A stretch of 64,000 nucleotides of DNA from Oleispira sp. (GTDB lineage Bacteria > Pseudomonadota > Gammaproteobacteria > Pseudomonadales > Oceanobacteraceae), in the NCBI GenBank assembly GCA_016765295.1, contig JAESQF010000085.1:1-64000 (forward strand). Reading direction: 5' to 3'. A program made the translations under genes and the position numbers. The notes beneath the pieces are model-generated. The model was not told the DNA's origin. It searched no databases and was given only the letters and a program-made list of their open reading frames with translations. Each line of letters opens with the position of its first letter. Position 1 is the stretch's first letter. Below are positions 53,450 to 62,024 of this stretch, in pieces.

Positions 53450-54868
53450 ATGCATCTTCATATTTTGGGTATCTGTGGCACTTTTATGGGTAGCTTGGCT
53501 CAATTGGCTAAGGCTCAAGGACACAAAGTGACCGGTTCTGATCAAGGCATTTATCCGCCCATGAGCGATCAGCTCGAGCAGGCGGGTATTGAAGTTATTG
53601 CGGGTTTTGATCCAGCACAGCTAGATCCTGCCCCGGATTATGTGATTGTGGGTAATGCCATGAGCCGTGGTAATCCGGCAGTTGAGTACGTCCTTGATCG
53701 TGGCCTACCCTATATTTCCGGTCCTGACTGGATGGGTAAGTACTTACTCGCAGATAAATGGGTAATGGCCGTTGCCGGTACTCATGGCAAAACTACGACT
53801 TCCAGTATGCTGGCTTGGCTATTGGAATATGCTGGTATGAATCCCAGTTATTTGATTGGTGGTGTACCTGAAAATTTCTCCACTTCAGCGCGTCTCACCG
53901 ATTCGAATTTCTTCATAATAGAAGCCGACGAATACGATACCGCCTTCTTTGATAAACGCTCTAAATTTGTTCATTACCATCCAAGAACGCTGGTGATGAA
54001 TAATCTCGAATTTGATCACGCTGATATCTTTGATGATCTCGCCGCGATTGAGCGTCAGTTCCATCACCTTGTAAGAACCGTGCCTTCTACTGGGCAAATA
54101 ATTTATCCCCGTGATAACGAAGCATTACAGCGTGTTATCGCTCAAGGTTGCTGGAGTGAGCAAGAGTACATTTGCTCGGATAAAAATCAAACAGAAGGCT
54201 GGGCGGTCGAAACCGTACTAGCCGATTTCAGCCAGTTCAATGTTTATCATCAGGGGCAGTTAGCCTGTGAAGTGAAGTGGTCACTTAATGGTGAACACAA
54301 CATGTATAATGCCTTGGCCGCAATTATTGCCGCGCGCCATGTTGGTATCGAGCCTAAAACCGCCGCCGCCGCGTTAGCCGAATTTCAATCGGTTAAGCGC
54401 CGGATGGAGCTGGTAGGTGAGGTTGGCTCAGCGGGTAAAACGGTGCGCATTTATGACGATTTCGCTCATCATCCTACGGCCATAAAACTGACCTTGGCAG
54501 GAGCGAAAGCTTCACAGCAAGTACAAGGGCGAAGTGGGCGTTTAATCGCAGTATTAGAACCGCGATCGAATACAATGAAGCTGGGCGAGCATAAAGCCAA
54601 GTTGGCCGCGAGTATTGAAGACGCAGATCATACTTATTGGCTTGAACCCGAAGGGTTATCTTGGTCGTTAACCGACGCGGTATCGAACATGAAAAATCAG
54701 CAGATATTTACCACGGTCGAAGCATTAGAGCAACAGCTGTTGCTTGATATTAAAAGTGGCGATGATGTCGTCATAATGTCGAATGGCAGCTTTTCGGGGA
54801 TTCATCGTTCGCTATTGGCTAAGCTAACTGAGAAAGCGTTAGTGCAAAAAGAAAGTGAGCTGTCATGA
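53450..54868 (+). CDS. mpl: UDP-N-acetylmuramate:L-alanyl-gamma-D-glutamyl-meso-diaminopimelate ligase
   Basis: 472 residues from the ATG at 53450, giving the family start 'MHLHILGICGTFMGSLAQLA'; the ORF track extends to a GTG at 53438. Mpl reattaches recycled murein tripeptide to UDP-MurNAc. ATP loop 'AVAGTHGKTTTSSMLAWLL', 'FIIEADEYDTAFFDKRSKFV' and 'VRIYDDFAHHPTAIKLTLAG' are diagnostic. It overlaps ubiX by 4 bp (ATGA), a pairing also known in Pseudomonas. Confidence 0.95.
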   Translation: MHLHILGICGTFMGSLAQLAKAQGHKVTGSDQGIYPPMSDQLEQAGIEVIAGFDPAQLDPAPDYVIVGNAMSRGNPAVEYVLDRGLPYISGPDWMGKYLLADKWVMAVAGTHGKTTTSSMLAWLLEYAGMNPSYLIGGVPENFSTSARLTDSNFFIIEADEYDTAFFDKRSKFVHYHPRTLVMNNLEFDHADIFDDLAAIERQFHHLVRTVPSTGQIIYPRDNEALQRVIAQGCWSEQEYICSDKNQTEGWAVETVLADFSQFNVYHQGQLACEVKWSLNGEHNMYNALAAIIAARHVGIEPKTAAAALAEFQSVKRRMELVGEVGSAGKTVRIYDDFAHHPTAIKLTLAGAKASQQVQGRSGRLIAVLEPRSNTMKLGEHKAKLAASIEDADHTYWLEPEGLSWSLTDAVSNMKNQQIFTTVEALEQQLLLDIKSGDDVVIMSNGSFSGIHRSLLAKLTEKALVQKESELS

Positions 54869-55494
54869 ATAACTCGACGGCTAACATTTGTGTCGCATCT
54901 AATGTTTGTGTGGCTATAACAGGCGCATCAGGTTCACTGTATGCGATGCGCCTAATCGAAATTTTATTAAAAAATGGCTGCACAGTATCGGTTATAATTT
55001 CCAAAGCTGCGCAGTTAGTGATGGCGACGGAAACCGAGTTTAAAATTCCGGGCCAAGTACGTGGCCAAGAAGAATATCTACGGGAACACTTCGGCGCTAA
55101 TGAAGAACAGCTGAAAGTTTATGGACGTGAAGATTGGATGTCACCTTGGGCATCAGGTTCTGGCCGTAAGGGTGCGATGGTAATTTGCCCTTGCAGTACC
55201 GGAACATTATCGGCGGTAGCAACCGGTGCCAGTAATAATTTAATTGAACGTGCGGCCGATGTTGCTTTGAAGGAGCGTCGACAATTAATTCTCGTGCCTA
55301 GAGAAACACCATTTTCGACCCTGCACTTACAAAATATGCTAACGCTAAGCCAGATGGGAGCCGTTATTTTACCGGCCAGCCCTGGGTTTTATCGTCAGCC
55401 AGAAAAAATAGAAGACCTCATCGATTTTGTCGTTGCACGAATTCTTAATCAATTAAATATTGAACATGATTTATTACCTCGCTGGGGCGAGTAA
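54865..55494 (+). CDS. ubiX: Flavin prenyltransferase UbiX
   Basis: 209 residues. UbiX joins dimethylallyl phosphate to FMN to make the prenylated flavin cofactor of UbiD in ubiquinone synthesis. 'VAITGASGSLYAMRLIEILL', 'MVICPCSTGTLSAVATGASN', 'LILVPRETPFSTLHLQNML' and 'VILPASPGFY' are the FMN-binding motifs. Coupled to mpl. Confidence 0.95.
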   Translation: MNNSTANICVASNVCVAITGASGSLYAMRLIEILLKNGCTVSVIISKAAQLVMATETEFKIPGQVRGQEEYLREHFGANEEQLKVYGREDWMSPWASGSGRKGAMVICPCSTGTLSAVATGASNNLIERAADVALKERRQLILVPRETPFSTLHLQNMLTLSQMGAVILPASPGFYRQPEKIEDLIDFVVARILNQLNIEHDLLPRWGE

Positions 55495-55559
55495 AACTCA
55501 GGTTTCGAATCAGTATTTAAACATTAATATTTAACATGTCAGTAATTTTTGGAAGTCGT

Positions 55560-55895
55560 ATGAACAAAGTAGAAAAACGTGTATCGAAAGATGGCGATAA
55601 AGTTACACACATCATCATGGGTCTAGCGGCCGGTATTATTATTTCTGTGGTCTCGCTTGAGTATTATGGCTACCTACGTCATTCAAAAGAGGTGGACTCT
55701 GCCATGATTGAAGACTTTAAGTTATTAACCTTGAAACCAGGTTATAACGTAAAGACGTCAGCAAAGCCTTCTGGAAAAACAGCATTTTGTTCTGCTGGTA
55801 GCTTATTAATGAGAGCGGATAAAACTCCGGGAGTGTCGGGTATTTTGGTGGATAAAAAAGGCAGAATAATTAACTGTGATAACAAAAAAATGTAA
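55560..55895 (+). CDS. Hypothetical membrane-anchored small protein
   Basis: 111 residues from the ATG at 55560 (GGAAG just upstream); the ATG at 55536 is possible. One membrane helix (about residues 17-37, 'HIIMGLAAGIIISVVSLEYYG'), then a basic periplasmic segment with two cysteines ('TAFCSAGSLL', 'RIINCDNKK') that could form a disulfide. No family recognised. Confidence 0.6.
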   Translation: MNKVEKRVSKDGDKVTHIIMGLAAGIIISVVSLEYYGYLRHSKEVDSAMIEDFKLLTLKPGYNVKTSAKPSGKTAFCSAGSLLMRADKTPGVSGILVDKKGRIINCDNKKM

Positions 55896-55975
55896 AGGGC
55901 ATAGTTGATAAAAAATTGTTGATAGATAACTGTTGAAAATAATAACAATTAGAAATACCAGGCTTTAACGACCTT

Positions 55976-58465
55976 ATGATGAAATCACCTTATTTAATCT
56001 TATTGGGAAGCACTTTTTTAATCACGCTGGGCAGTAGTCAGCTGGCCAGCGCTGATATTGCGGATATGGATAACGACGGTATTGCCGATCATATCGATAC
56101 CGACCGCGATGGTGATGGCCTTTCTAATTTTATGGAAACCGCCAGTGGCACCGATCCTGATGTTGCGGATCAATTCGATATGGATAATGACGGCATCCCT
56201 GATGCCATCGACTCTGATCAAGATGGCGACGGTGTTCTTGATAAAAACGATGATTTTCCACGAGACCCTAATAGCATACGCGATACCGATGGTGACGGAA
56301 TTCCTGACCATCGAGACAAAGATATCGATGGTGATCTAATTAGTAACGAGTATGAACAGCAGCTGGGTTACGAGGCTTATAATCGCCACAATACTCCTGT
56401 TGATCGCGATCATGATGGTATCCCTGATGTTCTTGATAGCGACATGGATAATGATGGATATGAAAATCATAACGATGATTTTCCATTATTAGCGTCAGAG
56501 TGGCGTGATCTTGATGGCGACGGCATTGGCGATAATGTTGATACGGATTGGGATGGTGATGGCATTAGTAACGAATGGGAGCAGAAGCTAAATTATGATC
56601 CACGAGATAAAAATAGCTTTCCTGTCGACCTAGACGGTGATGGCATTCCGGATAATGAAGATAATGACCGAGACGGCGATGGGGTTGCTGATAAAGATGA
56701 CCTCTACCCAGATGATGCAAAAGATTGGGCGGATATGGATAACGATGGCCTACCGGATAATCAAGACCAGGATACGGATGGCGATGGCATTCCAAATGTT
56801 TTTGAACTACACCTAGGTACCGACCCATTAAATGCCAGTGACTTCCCAAAAGACAGCGATAACGATTCAATGCCAGACGCGTTTGATATCGATCGAGATG
56901 GCGATGGTTATGTCAATAAATTTGATTTATTCCCAGATGATCCCAGTGAATGGGGAGATCTAGATCAAGACGGTATCGGCGATAATTCCGATCCTGACCG
57001 TGATAATGATGGCTACTCCAATGAGGATGAATTACTTGCCAATACCAGTGATCGGGATAGCGAAGATCGTCCAGAAGATTTAGATAGCGACGGTATTGCC
57101 GATGTCAGTGATGAGGATATAGACGGCGATGGCTACTTAAACAGTGTCGATGTATTCCCTTACAACAATAAAGACTGGTTAGATCTCGATGGCGATGGCA
57201 TTGGTGATAATGCCGATGGTGACCGAGATGGCGATAACATCAATAATGACTATGAATTACGCTTAGGCTTTGACCCTAACTCTGCCAAGAGTGTGCCAGC
57301 TGATTTGGATGGCGATGCGATTCCTGATGCTTTAGATCATGATATAGACGGCGACTTCATTGCCAATGCTTTAGACGTATTCCCATTGGATAAGAACGAG
57401 TGGTTAGATCATGACGCAGATGGCCAAGGGGATAATGCAGACCTTGACCGTGATGGCGATAACATCAGTAATGAATATGAAAAGATAATCGGTACCAATG
57501 ATCTCGATGCGCAAGATACCCCCGCGGATCTTGATGGTGATGGCATTCCTGACAGCCTGGATGATAATCGAGATGGTGATGATTACCTTAATAAAGAGGA
57601 TGTTTTCCCTGATAATAAAGCCGAGTGGGCTGACATGGATGGTGATGGTCGTGGGGATAACTCAGACTTAGATATCGATGGCGACAAAATCAGTAATAAA
57701 TTCGAACTTCAGCTTGGCTTCAATCCGCTAGATGCTAGTTCGACGCCGAAGGATATGGACAAGGACGAAATTCCTGATGCGCTTGATAGTGATAAAGATG
57801 GCGACGATGTTGCTAACCAACAAGATAAATTCCCTAGCGATCGTACTGAGTGGGCTGACATGGATGGTGATGGCATCGGTGACAATTCAGATTTAGATCG
57901 AGATGGCGACCGCATTAGCAACGACTATGAGCTAGCCCTTAAAACCGATCCTAATGATGCCGCTTCAACCCCAGCCGATATGGATGGTGATCGTATTCCT
58001 AATGCATTGGATGACGATCGTGATGGCGATAATATTATTAATAATGATGATGTCTTTCCTGATGATAACAAGGAGTGGGCAGATTTAGATGCCGATGGCA
58101 TCGGTGATAATAGTGATAAAGACCGTGATGGTGACGGTTACAATAATCGCTATGAAGTTGTAGAAAGAACGGACCCATCAGATGCGACGAGTTACCCAGA
58201 TAAAGTGACTCCCGTATTTGAAGGGGCCAGCTGGCAGGATGATAATACCCTAGTCGGTATGGCATTTGATGATGGTATGGGAGTCGATAAAATTTGGCTA
58301 GAGGATGAGTCGGGTAAGCAGTGGCCAGGTAAGTTCTTATATATGAGCCATTTTAAAATACCGTTCGAGGGCTCAGCTGAAGGTGAATTAACCCTAATAT
58401 TATTAGACAAGGCGGGCAATCGAACTCAGCAAGGAATAAGCGCTAGGCAAGCTAGTGCAGAATAA
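55976..58465 (+). CDS. Large acidic secreted protein of calcium-binding (thrombospondin type 3-like) 75-residue supermodules
   Basis: 829 residues. Signal peptide ends near 'SQLASA'. Residues about 28-745 are some nine to ten units of about 75 residues; each has DxDxDGxxD calcium loops, a 'ISNEYEL.L..DP' helix with 'STPADMDGDGIPDALD', and a 'VFPDDxxEWADMDGDGIGDN' junction. The pattern resembles thrombospondin type 3 repeats. The last 85 residues ('TPVFEGASWQDDNTLVGMAF') form a different, Ig-like domain. Calcium binding, extracellular or surface location are inferred; no OmpA domain or sortase signal is attached. Extremely rich in Asp. Confidence 0.8.
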   Translation: MMKSPYLILLGSTFLITLGSSQLASADIADMDNDGIADHIDTDRDGDGLSNFMETASGTDPDVADQFDMDNDGIPDAIDSDQDGDGVLDKNDDFPRDPNSIRDTDGDGIPDHRDKDIDGDLISNEYEQQLGYEAYNRHNTPVDRDHDGIPDVLDSDMDNDGYENHNDDFPLLASEWRDLDGDGIGDNVDTDWDGDGISNEWEQKLNYDPRDKNSFPVDLDGDGIPDNEDNDRDGDGVADKDDLYPDDAKDWADMDNDGLPDNQDQDTDGDGIPNVFELHLGTDPLNASDFPKDSDNDSMPDAFDIDRDGDGYVNKFDLFPDDPSEWGDLDQDGIGDNSDPDRDNDGYSNEDELLANTSDRDSEDRPEDLDSDGIADVSDEDIDGDGYLNSVDVFPYNNKDWLDLDGDGIGDNADGDRDGDNINNDYELRLGFDPNSAKSVPADLDGDAIPDALDHDIDGDFIANALDVFPLDKNEWLDHDADGQGDNADLDRDGDNISNEYEKIIGTNDLDAQDTPADLDGDGIPDSLDDNRDGDDYLNKEDVFPDNKAEWADMDGDGRGDNSDLDIDGDKISNKFELQLGFNPLDASSTPKDMDKDEIPDALDSDKDGDDVANQQDKFPSDRTEWADMDGDGIGDNSDLDRDGDRISNDYELALKTDPNDAASTPADMDGDRIPNALDDDRDGDNIINNDDVFPDDNKEWADLDADGIGDNSDKDRDGDGYNNRYEVVERTDPSDATSYPDKVTPVFEGASWQDDNTLVGMAFDDGMGVDKIWLEDESGKQWPGKFLYMSHFKIPFEGSAEGELTLILLDKAGNRTQQGISARQASAE

Positions 58466-58538
58466 TATAACGATTGTTCTGCATAAGATTTAAAGCGGAC
58501 TATAGTTATCTTTAAGGATAAACACTACACCCTAGTGG

Positions 58539-58567
58539 GCGCGCATCGAAAGGTGACGCGCTTTTTT
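58539..58567 (+). terminator. Terminator after the calcium-repeat gene
   Basis: GCGCGCATC-GAAA-GGTGACGCGC, an imperfect GC-rich stem followed by TTTTTT. Confidence 0.7.
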
Positions 58568-58622
58568 ATTGCCTATTTTTTGGCTCTTTATTTTGCTCTG
58601 TTTACGAGTTTGTTTTATAGGT

Positions 58623-59564
58623 ATGAAGCAGGCATACTCAAGCCATCATAATAATAACAACAAGTGCTCGGCATTATCACTGAGTACCGCAGGTCTACCT
58701 CCCATGGAAAATATCAGCGAGATGAATTCAGCTACCGATACGTCACGCATCAGCATCAGTGCGCATTACACGGGTTATATCTGGTATAAAAATGGCCTTT
58801 CTCATCGGCAGTTTGTGACGCCCATGGGTCGTGCAGCCTATTGGGCATTAAAGCCAATGAATGTCTTTATGCAGGCAATGATAGGCGCCAGCATTGACAC
58901 TTTTTTGATGCAACGCCATTTTGTTTTAGATCATTTAGTTGAGCAGGCTATCGAAGAAGGTTATGAGCAAATTGTTGAGTTGGCCGCGGGGCTTTCTTCA
59001 CGGGGTTATTTGATCAAGCAAGCTCATCCTGGTGTTCATTATGTAGAAGGTGATTTACCCGGTATGTCAGCGCGCAAGGCGGAATTGCTAGATCAATTAT
59101 GTCGCCAGCCAGGTCATATCACGCAGCCATGTAATATCCTTGATGAATCGGGTGAACATTCAATAGAATCGTTATTAGCGGGTTTGGATAAATCGAAGAA
59201 GACGTTAATCATTACCGAAGGCTTGGTTAATTATTTTGACCTAGGCACCATCCGCAAGGTTTGGTCGCGCATGGCCATCGCGATGAAAGATTTTCCACAA
59301 GCGCGTTATATTACTGAAGTGTATCCAAAATTAGAACAACACCCGTCGTATAAGTATGTAAAAGTTGCGCAGAAAGTCGTTGGCTTTTTTACCCAGGGCG
59401 AATACCCATTGCATTACAGTTCGGATGAAGAGATGCAGCAGGGTTTCTTAGAGGACGGCTTTGCTCGCGTTAACGTAACGGCACCCGAAGACTATTACGA
59501 TAAGTTAGACATGCCAACCAGCTCACGCCAAAGCTTAGTACGATTGGTTGTGGCTGATGTTTAG
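58623..59564 (+). CDS. Leucine carboxyl methyltransferase-family SAM methyltransferase
   Basis: 313 residues from the ATG at 58623. The ORF track starts at a TTG (58569) that overlaps the terminator; an ATG at 58704 is another choice. 'ISISAHYTGYIWYKNGLSHR', the SAM motif 'QIVELAAGLSSRGYLIKQ', 'VHYVEGDLPGMSARKAELL' and 'TLIITEGLVNYFD' match the LCM-like family. Bacterial members often methylate small molecules or protein carboxylates; the substrate cannot be told. Single gene. Confidence 0.75.
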   Translation: MKQAYSSHHNNNNKCSALSLSTAGLPPMENISEMNSATDTSRISISAHYTGYIWYKNGLSHRQFVTPMGRAAYWALKPMNVFMQAMIGASIDTFLMQRHFVLDHLVEQAIEEGYEQIVELAAGLSSRGYLIKQAHPGVHYVEGDLPGMSARKAELLDQLCRQPGHITQPCNILDESGEHSIESLLAGLDKSKKTLIITEGLVNYFDLGTIRKVWSRMAIAMKDFPQARYITEVYPKLEQHPSYKYVKVAQKVVGFFTQGEYPLHYSSDEEMQQGFLEDGFARVNVTAPEDYYDKLDMPTSSRQSLVRLVVADV

Positions 59565-59628
59565 GATTTGTTTATAAAGCAAGATCAATAGCTTCCAGTT
59601 GGACCGTGATCTGCTGGCGCTCAGCATG

Positions 59629-59678
59629 AAGGTGACTCCATCCGTGGAGCACCTTCCGGCTTACACATCCCTGTGTAA
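59629..59678. repeat. Double-hairpin interspersed repeat
   Basis: AAGGTGACTCCA-TCCG-TGGAGCACCTT (11-bp stem with one bulge) followed by TTACACA-TCCC-TGTGTAA (perfect 7-bp stem). Outer GCTCAG/CTGAGC arms could enclose both. On the minus strand it reads CACAGGGATGTG, linking it with the hisD-hisC repeat. Confidence 0.6.
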
Positions 59679-59803
59679 TCGCTCACTGAGCTGCGAAGCT
59701 TCCCTTCGTTTACATAAAACCAAAAAATTACTTAATCTAAAGCCGTCATATCTTTATTCTCAAAAGGAATTAAATCTAGATTGCTATTTGTGGCAGTGTA
59801 TTG

Positions 59804-59910
59804 GGTGGTTCGTTTTAGGGGCGTTCACGCCGCAGGGAAGCGGGGGTCGAGGCTACAGGGAAAGGGAGGTACGACCGGAGTATTCACGCCGTACCCTAAA
59901 AGGAACCACC
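59804..59910. repeat. 107-bp element with 17-bp terminal inverted repeats
   Basis: Left end GGTGGTTCGTTTTAGGG and right end CCCTAAAAGGAACCACC are complementary at 16 of 17 positions. Inside are two TTCACGCCG direct repeats and GGCTACAGGGA...GTATTCACGCCGT, the hisD-hisC repeat interrupted by about 18 bases. No target-site duplication is obvious. MITE-like or REP-like, not coding. Confidence 0.6.
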
Positions 59911-59976
59911 TAATGCGATGCGTATCAAATTTTTAATCACGGCGTTTCAGAATAATAACAAGTATAGCAATTCAAC

Positions 59977-60954
59977 TCACTGCTCAGAAAATGCAGCCAA
60001 TTGCAGCGTCGTTTTCTGCTGTTTGGTTAAGCTTTGCAATAAGCGTTTCTGCAGTTCTTGAGCGGTTTCACCGGTTGACCAAGTTGCCGCGCTGGTGGAC
60101 AAACTTAGTTCTGCGACAGGATCCCATGATTGCTGTTGCAGATTGCGCTTAATTCGCTCCATCAAAACAATCGCGCCATCGTTGGTACAATGAGGTAATA
60201 GCAGAATAAATAAATCTTCTTCTAAGCGAAAAACTTCATCTCCTGCGCGAATGATGCTGCGCGAACGATCAGTGAACTGAGATAAAAATTGATCCATAGA
60301 GCGACGGCCATGAATGTCCATCATCTGATGATAATCATCAATGGTTAACGCAATTAAACTGATCGGGTCCTGAGTGTTTTCACTGCGGCTAATTTCACGA
60401 TCTAGGGTGTGATAAAAATGACGCTTATTATAAGCACCACTGACTGGATCAGTGAGCGCCAAACGGCGTAAAGATTTTTGCTTAACTTGAGTAAGATAAG
60501 CATAACAAAATGCCGAACCTAAAAATAAACAATAATTAATGCCCGAGCGCAGTCCCTCTTGCCAGCCAAACTCATTCCACATCATAGACGTAGTGATCAT
60601 CGCCACAACAAGATTAAGAATGGTCGCATTTAAAATAGGCAGGCAAAAGAAACTGAATAATGGCAAAGCATACAAATAATGCGTCATCAGCTCAGGGAAT
60701 TCAGTTAACTGATACAGCGCTAATAACGACAGAACAGAAATCAAAATGTGATGTACCCAAAGAGCAGGGGTATGGTCCCGATTTATATAAATATAGATAG
60801 CACTGAATAAAAATGCGGGAACGGCAATGGCATTCGATAAAACCAAAGAGAACAAACCTTGGCGATATTGGTCGATCATTAAAATACAAATCGCGAAAGC
60901 GGCTAAGGTATATAGAATGATTTGGATGCGTAATGTTAACTGTTGTTGAGGCAT
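59977..60954 (-). CDS. Membrane protein with degenerate GGDEF domain, I-site kept (paralogue 2)
   Basis: 325 residues: about six membrane helices (10-155), then a GGDEF-fold domain beginning 'LALTDPVSGAYNKRHFYHTL'. The catalytic GGDEF is replaced by EEDLF in 'RAGDEVFRLEEDLFILLLP', so cyclase activity is unlikely, but the inhibitory-site RxxD ('RAGD') stands exactly five residues upstream, as in c-di-GMP-binding relatives. Its start overlaps the stop of the upstream paralogue (TAATG). A role as a membrane c-di-GMP receptor is inferred. Confidence 0.8.
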   Translation of the reverse strand: MPQQQLTLRIQIILYTLAAFAICILMIDQYRQGLFSLVLSNAIAVPAFLFSAIYIYINRDHTPALWVHHILISVLSLLALYQLTEFPELMTHYLYALPLFSFFCLPILNATILNLVVAMITTSMMWNEFGWQEGLRSGINYCLFLGSAFCYAYLTQVKQKSLRRLALTDPVSGAYNKRHFYHTLDREISRSENTQDPISLIALTIDDYHQMMDIHGRRSMDQFLSQFTDRSRSIIRAGDEVFRLEEDLFILLLPHCTNDGAIVLMERIKRNLQQQSWDPVAELSLSTSAATWSTGETAQELQKRLLQSLTKQQKTTLQLAAFSEQ

Positions 60955-61889
60955 TAGTTAGACTCCTCAAACTGAGATGCTGCCCGCTTTAGCAAACTAT
61001 AGCTATCATCCTCAGGGCGGTAGGTCGCCATTTGAATAAGAAATTTGTTCTGCGCTGCGTGGCGTAGTTTACTGATTTGAGATTTTAAATTGTCGCACCA
61101 CTCCTCGCCATCCGCGGTCGAACTATTGGGCAGTAATATAACAAAATCATCACTGTTTAAGCGATAACAGGTATCGTACTCACGAATGTTTTTTTGCAAC
61201 CTATGTCCTGCATTAGCAATGCGATTCTCATACTCCTCAGCTTTTAGTTGTTGCCAGGTTACAGGAAGACGAATAATGATTAATACCATTGCCGTGCGTT
61301 GACGGTCAGCGCGGGTGATTTCCTTACCCATATTGTGATGAAATTGATGTTCGTTATAGACCTGGGTCAGCGGATCGGTATTGATTAAATTCGACAGCAT
61401 CATATTACTGCGCTCGTTCACTAACGCGTAAACCAGCGAAAACACATAACAAGCAGAGTAAGTGAAAAGTATCTGCAAGCGAATATAGCTATCAAAATTG
61501 TTTAGAACAACTAAAAAGATAATTGCGCTATAGGTTAGGGTAATATAATTAGCGGTCTTGAACGAAAATACGAAGAACGCATAGATAGGGAAAAAATAGA
61601 CCCACTGAGCAATATGGCTTTCTTGCTGCATACCAAAAATAGTGAAGCAGCCTAATAAAATCGTCAGCGCCCACTCAACATAATGAGGCGTACGCTTTTT
61701 ACGGCGCAATAGTAAAGAACTAGCATAGATAACCAGCAGTGCGCTAAAAGTCGCCGCCACTAACGCGAACTCGCGATCATCTTTTAAATAGTCGAGCATC
61801 GCAAGAATACTCAGAGCGAAGGCCGCTAGCAGGCAATAGACAACTTTCACCTGCATAACGATAACTTGCTGAAGGGCGGGTTTTTCCAT
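60954..61889 (-). CDS. Membrane protein with degenerate GGDEF domain, I-site kept (paralogue 1)
   Basis: 311 residues from the ATG at 61889, which aligns with its paralogue and avoids overlap with divergent proA; the ORF track extends to 62051, and a start 11 codons further in is possible. About six membrane helices are followed by a GGDEF fold ('NLINTDPLTQVYNEHQFHHN'). The signature reads NSDDF in 'REYDTCYRLNSDDFVILLP', with RxxD ('REYD') five residues upstream. Probably catalytically dead but possibly c-di-GMP binding. It forms a translationally coupled pair with the next gene. Confidence 0.8.
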   Translation of the reverse strand: MEKPALQQVIVMQVKVVYCLLAAFALSILAMLDYLKDDREFALVAATFSALLVIYASSLLLRRKKRTPHYVEWALTILLGCFTIFGMQQESHIAQWVYFFPIYAFFVFSFKTANYITLTYSAIIFLVVLNNFDSYIRLQILFTYSACYVFSLVYALVNERSNMMLSNLINTDPLTQVYNEHQFHHNMGKEITRADRQRTAMVLIIIRLPVTWQQLKAEEYENRIANAGHRLQKNIREYDTCYRLNSDDFVILLPNSSTADGEEWCDNLKSQISKLRHAAQNKFLIQMATYRPEDDSYSLLKRAASQFEESN

Positions 61890-62024
61890 AAACGATAATA
61901 AACAACTAGTGAGATAAATTCCCCTAAGTGTAGATCGAAATAGAGTGGATGAACAAACCTTTCCTTCACTGTATACTGAAGCCAATGAAAATTTATTAAA
62001 AGCAGCCCATATATAAAGAGAGCA

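Larger units (their letters stand above)
59565..59976. other. 412-bp gene-free region carrying palindromic repeats
   Basis: No credible gene: the 104-codon plus-strand ORF here runs through the repeats and lacks family features. The left part holds two hairpins (59629-59655 and 59661-59678) and the right part a palindromic element with 17-bp ends (59804-59910). Between them about 125 bp of AT-rich sequence shows nothing recognisable. Confidence 0.6.

Noticed and set aside
56018-58419. Several antisense or out-of-frame ORFs inside the calcium-repeat gene
   Set aside because: They arise from the repetitive GAT/GGC-rich sequence and show only translated repeats of the main frame.
55976-58465. 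Regularly spaced DNA repeats considered as a possible CRISPR-like array
   Set aside because: The period is about 225 bp and in frame with a protein; repeats are degenerate at DNA level and no cas genes are near.
59599-59913. Plus-strand ORF of 104 codons
   Set aside because: It runs through the palindromic repeats of the gene-free region, has no ribosome site or family features, and its residues mirror the repeat DNA.
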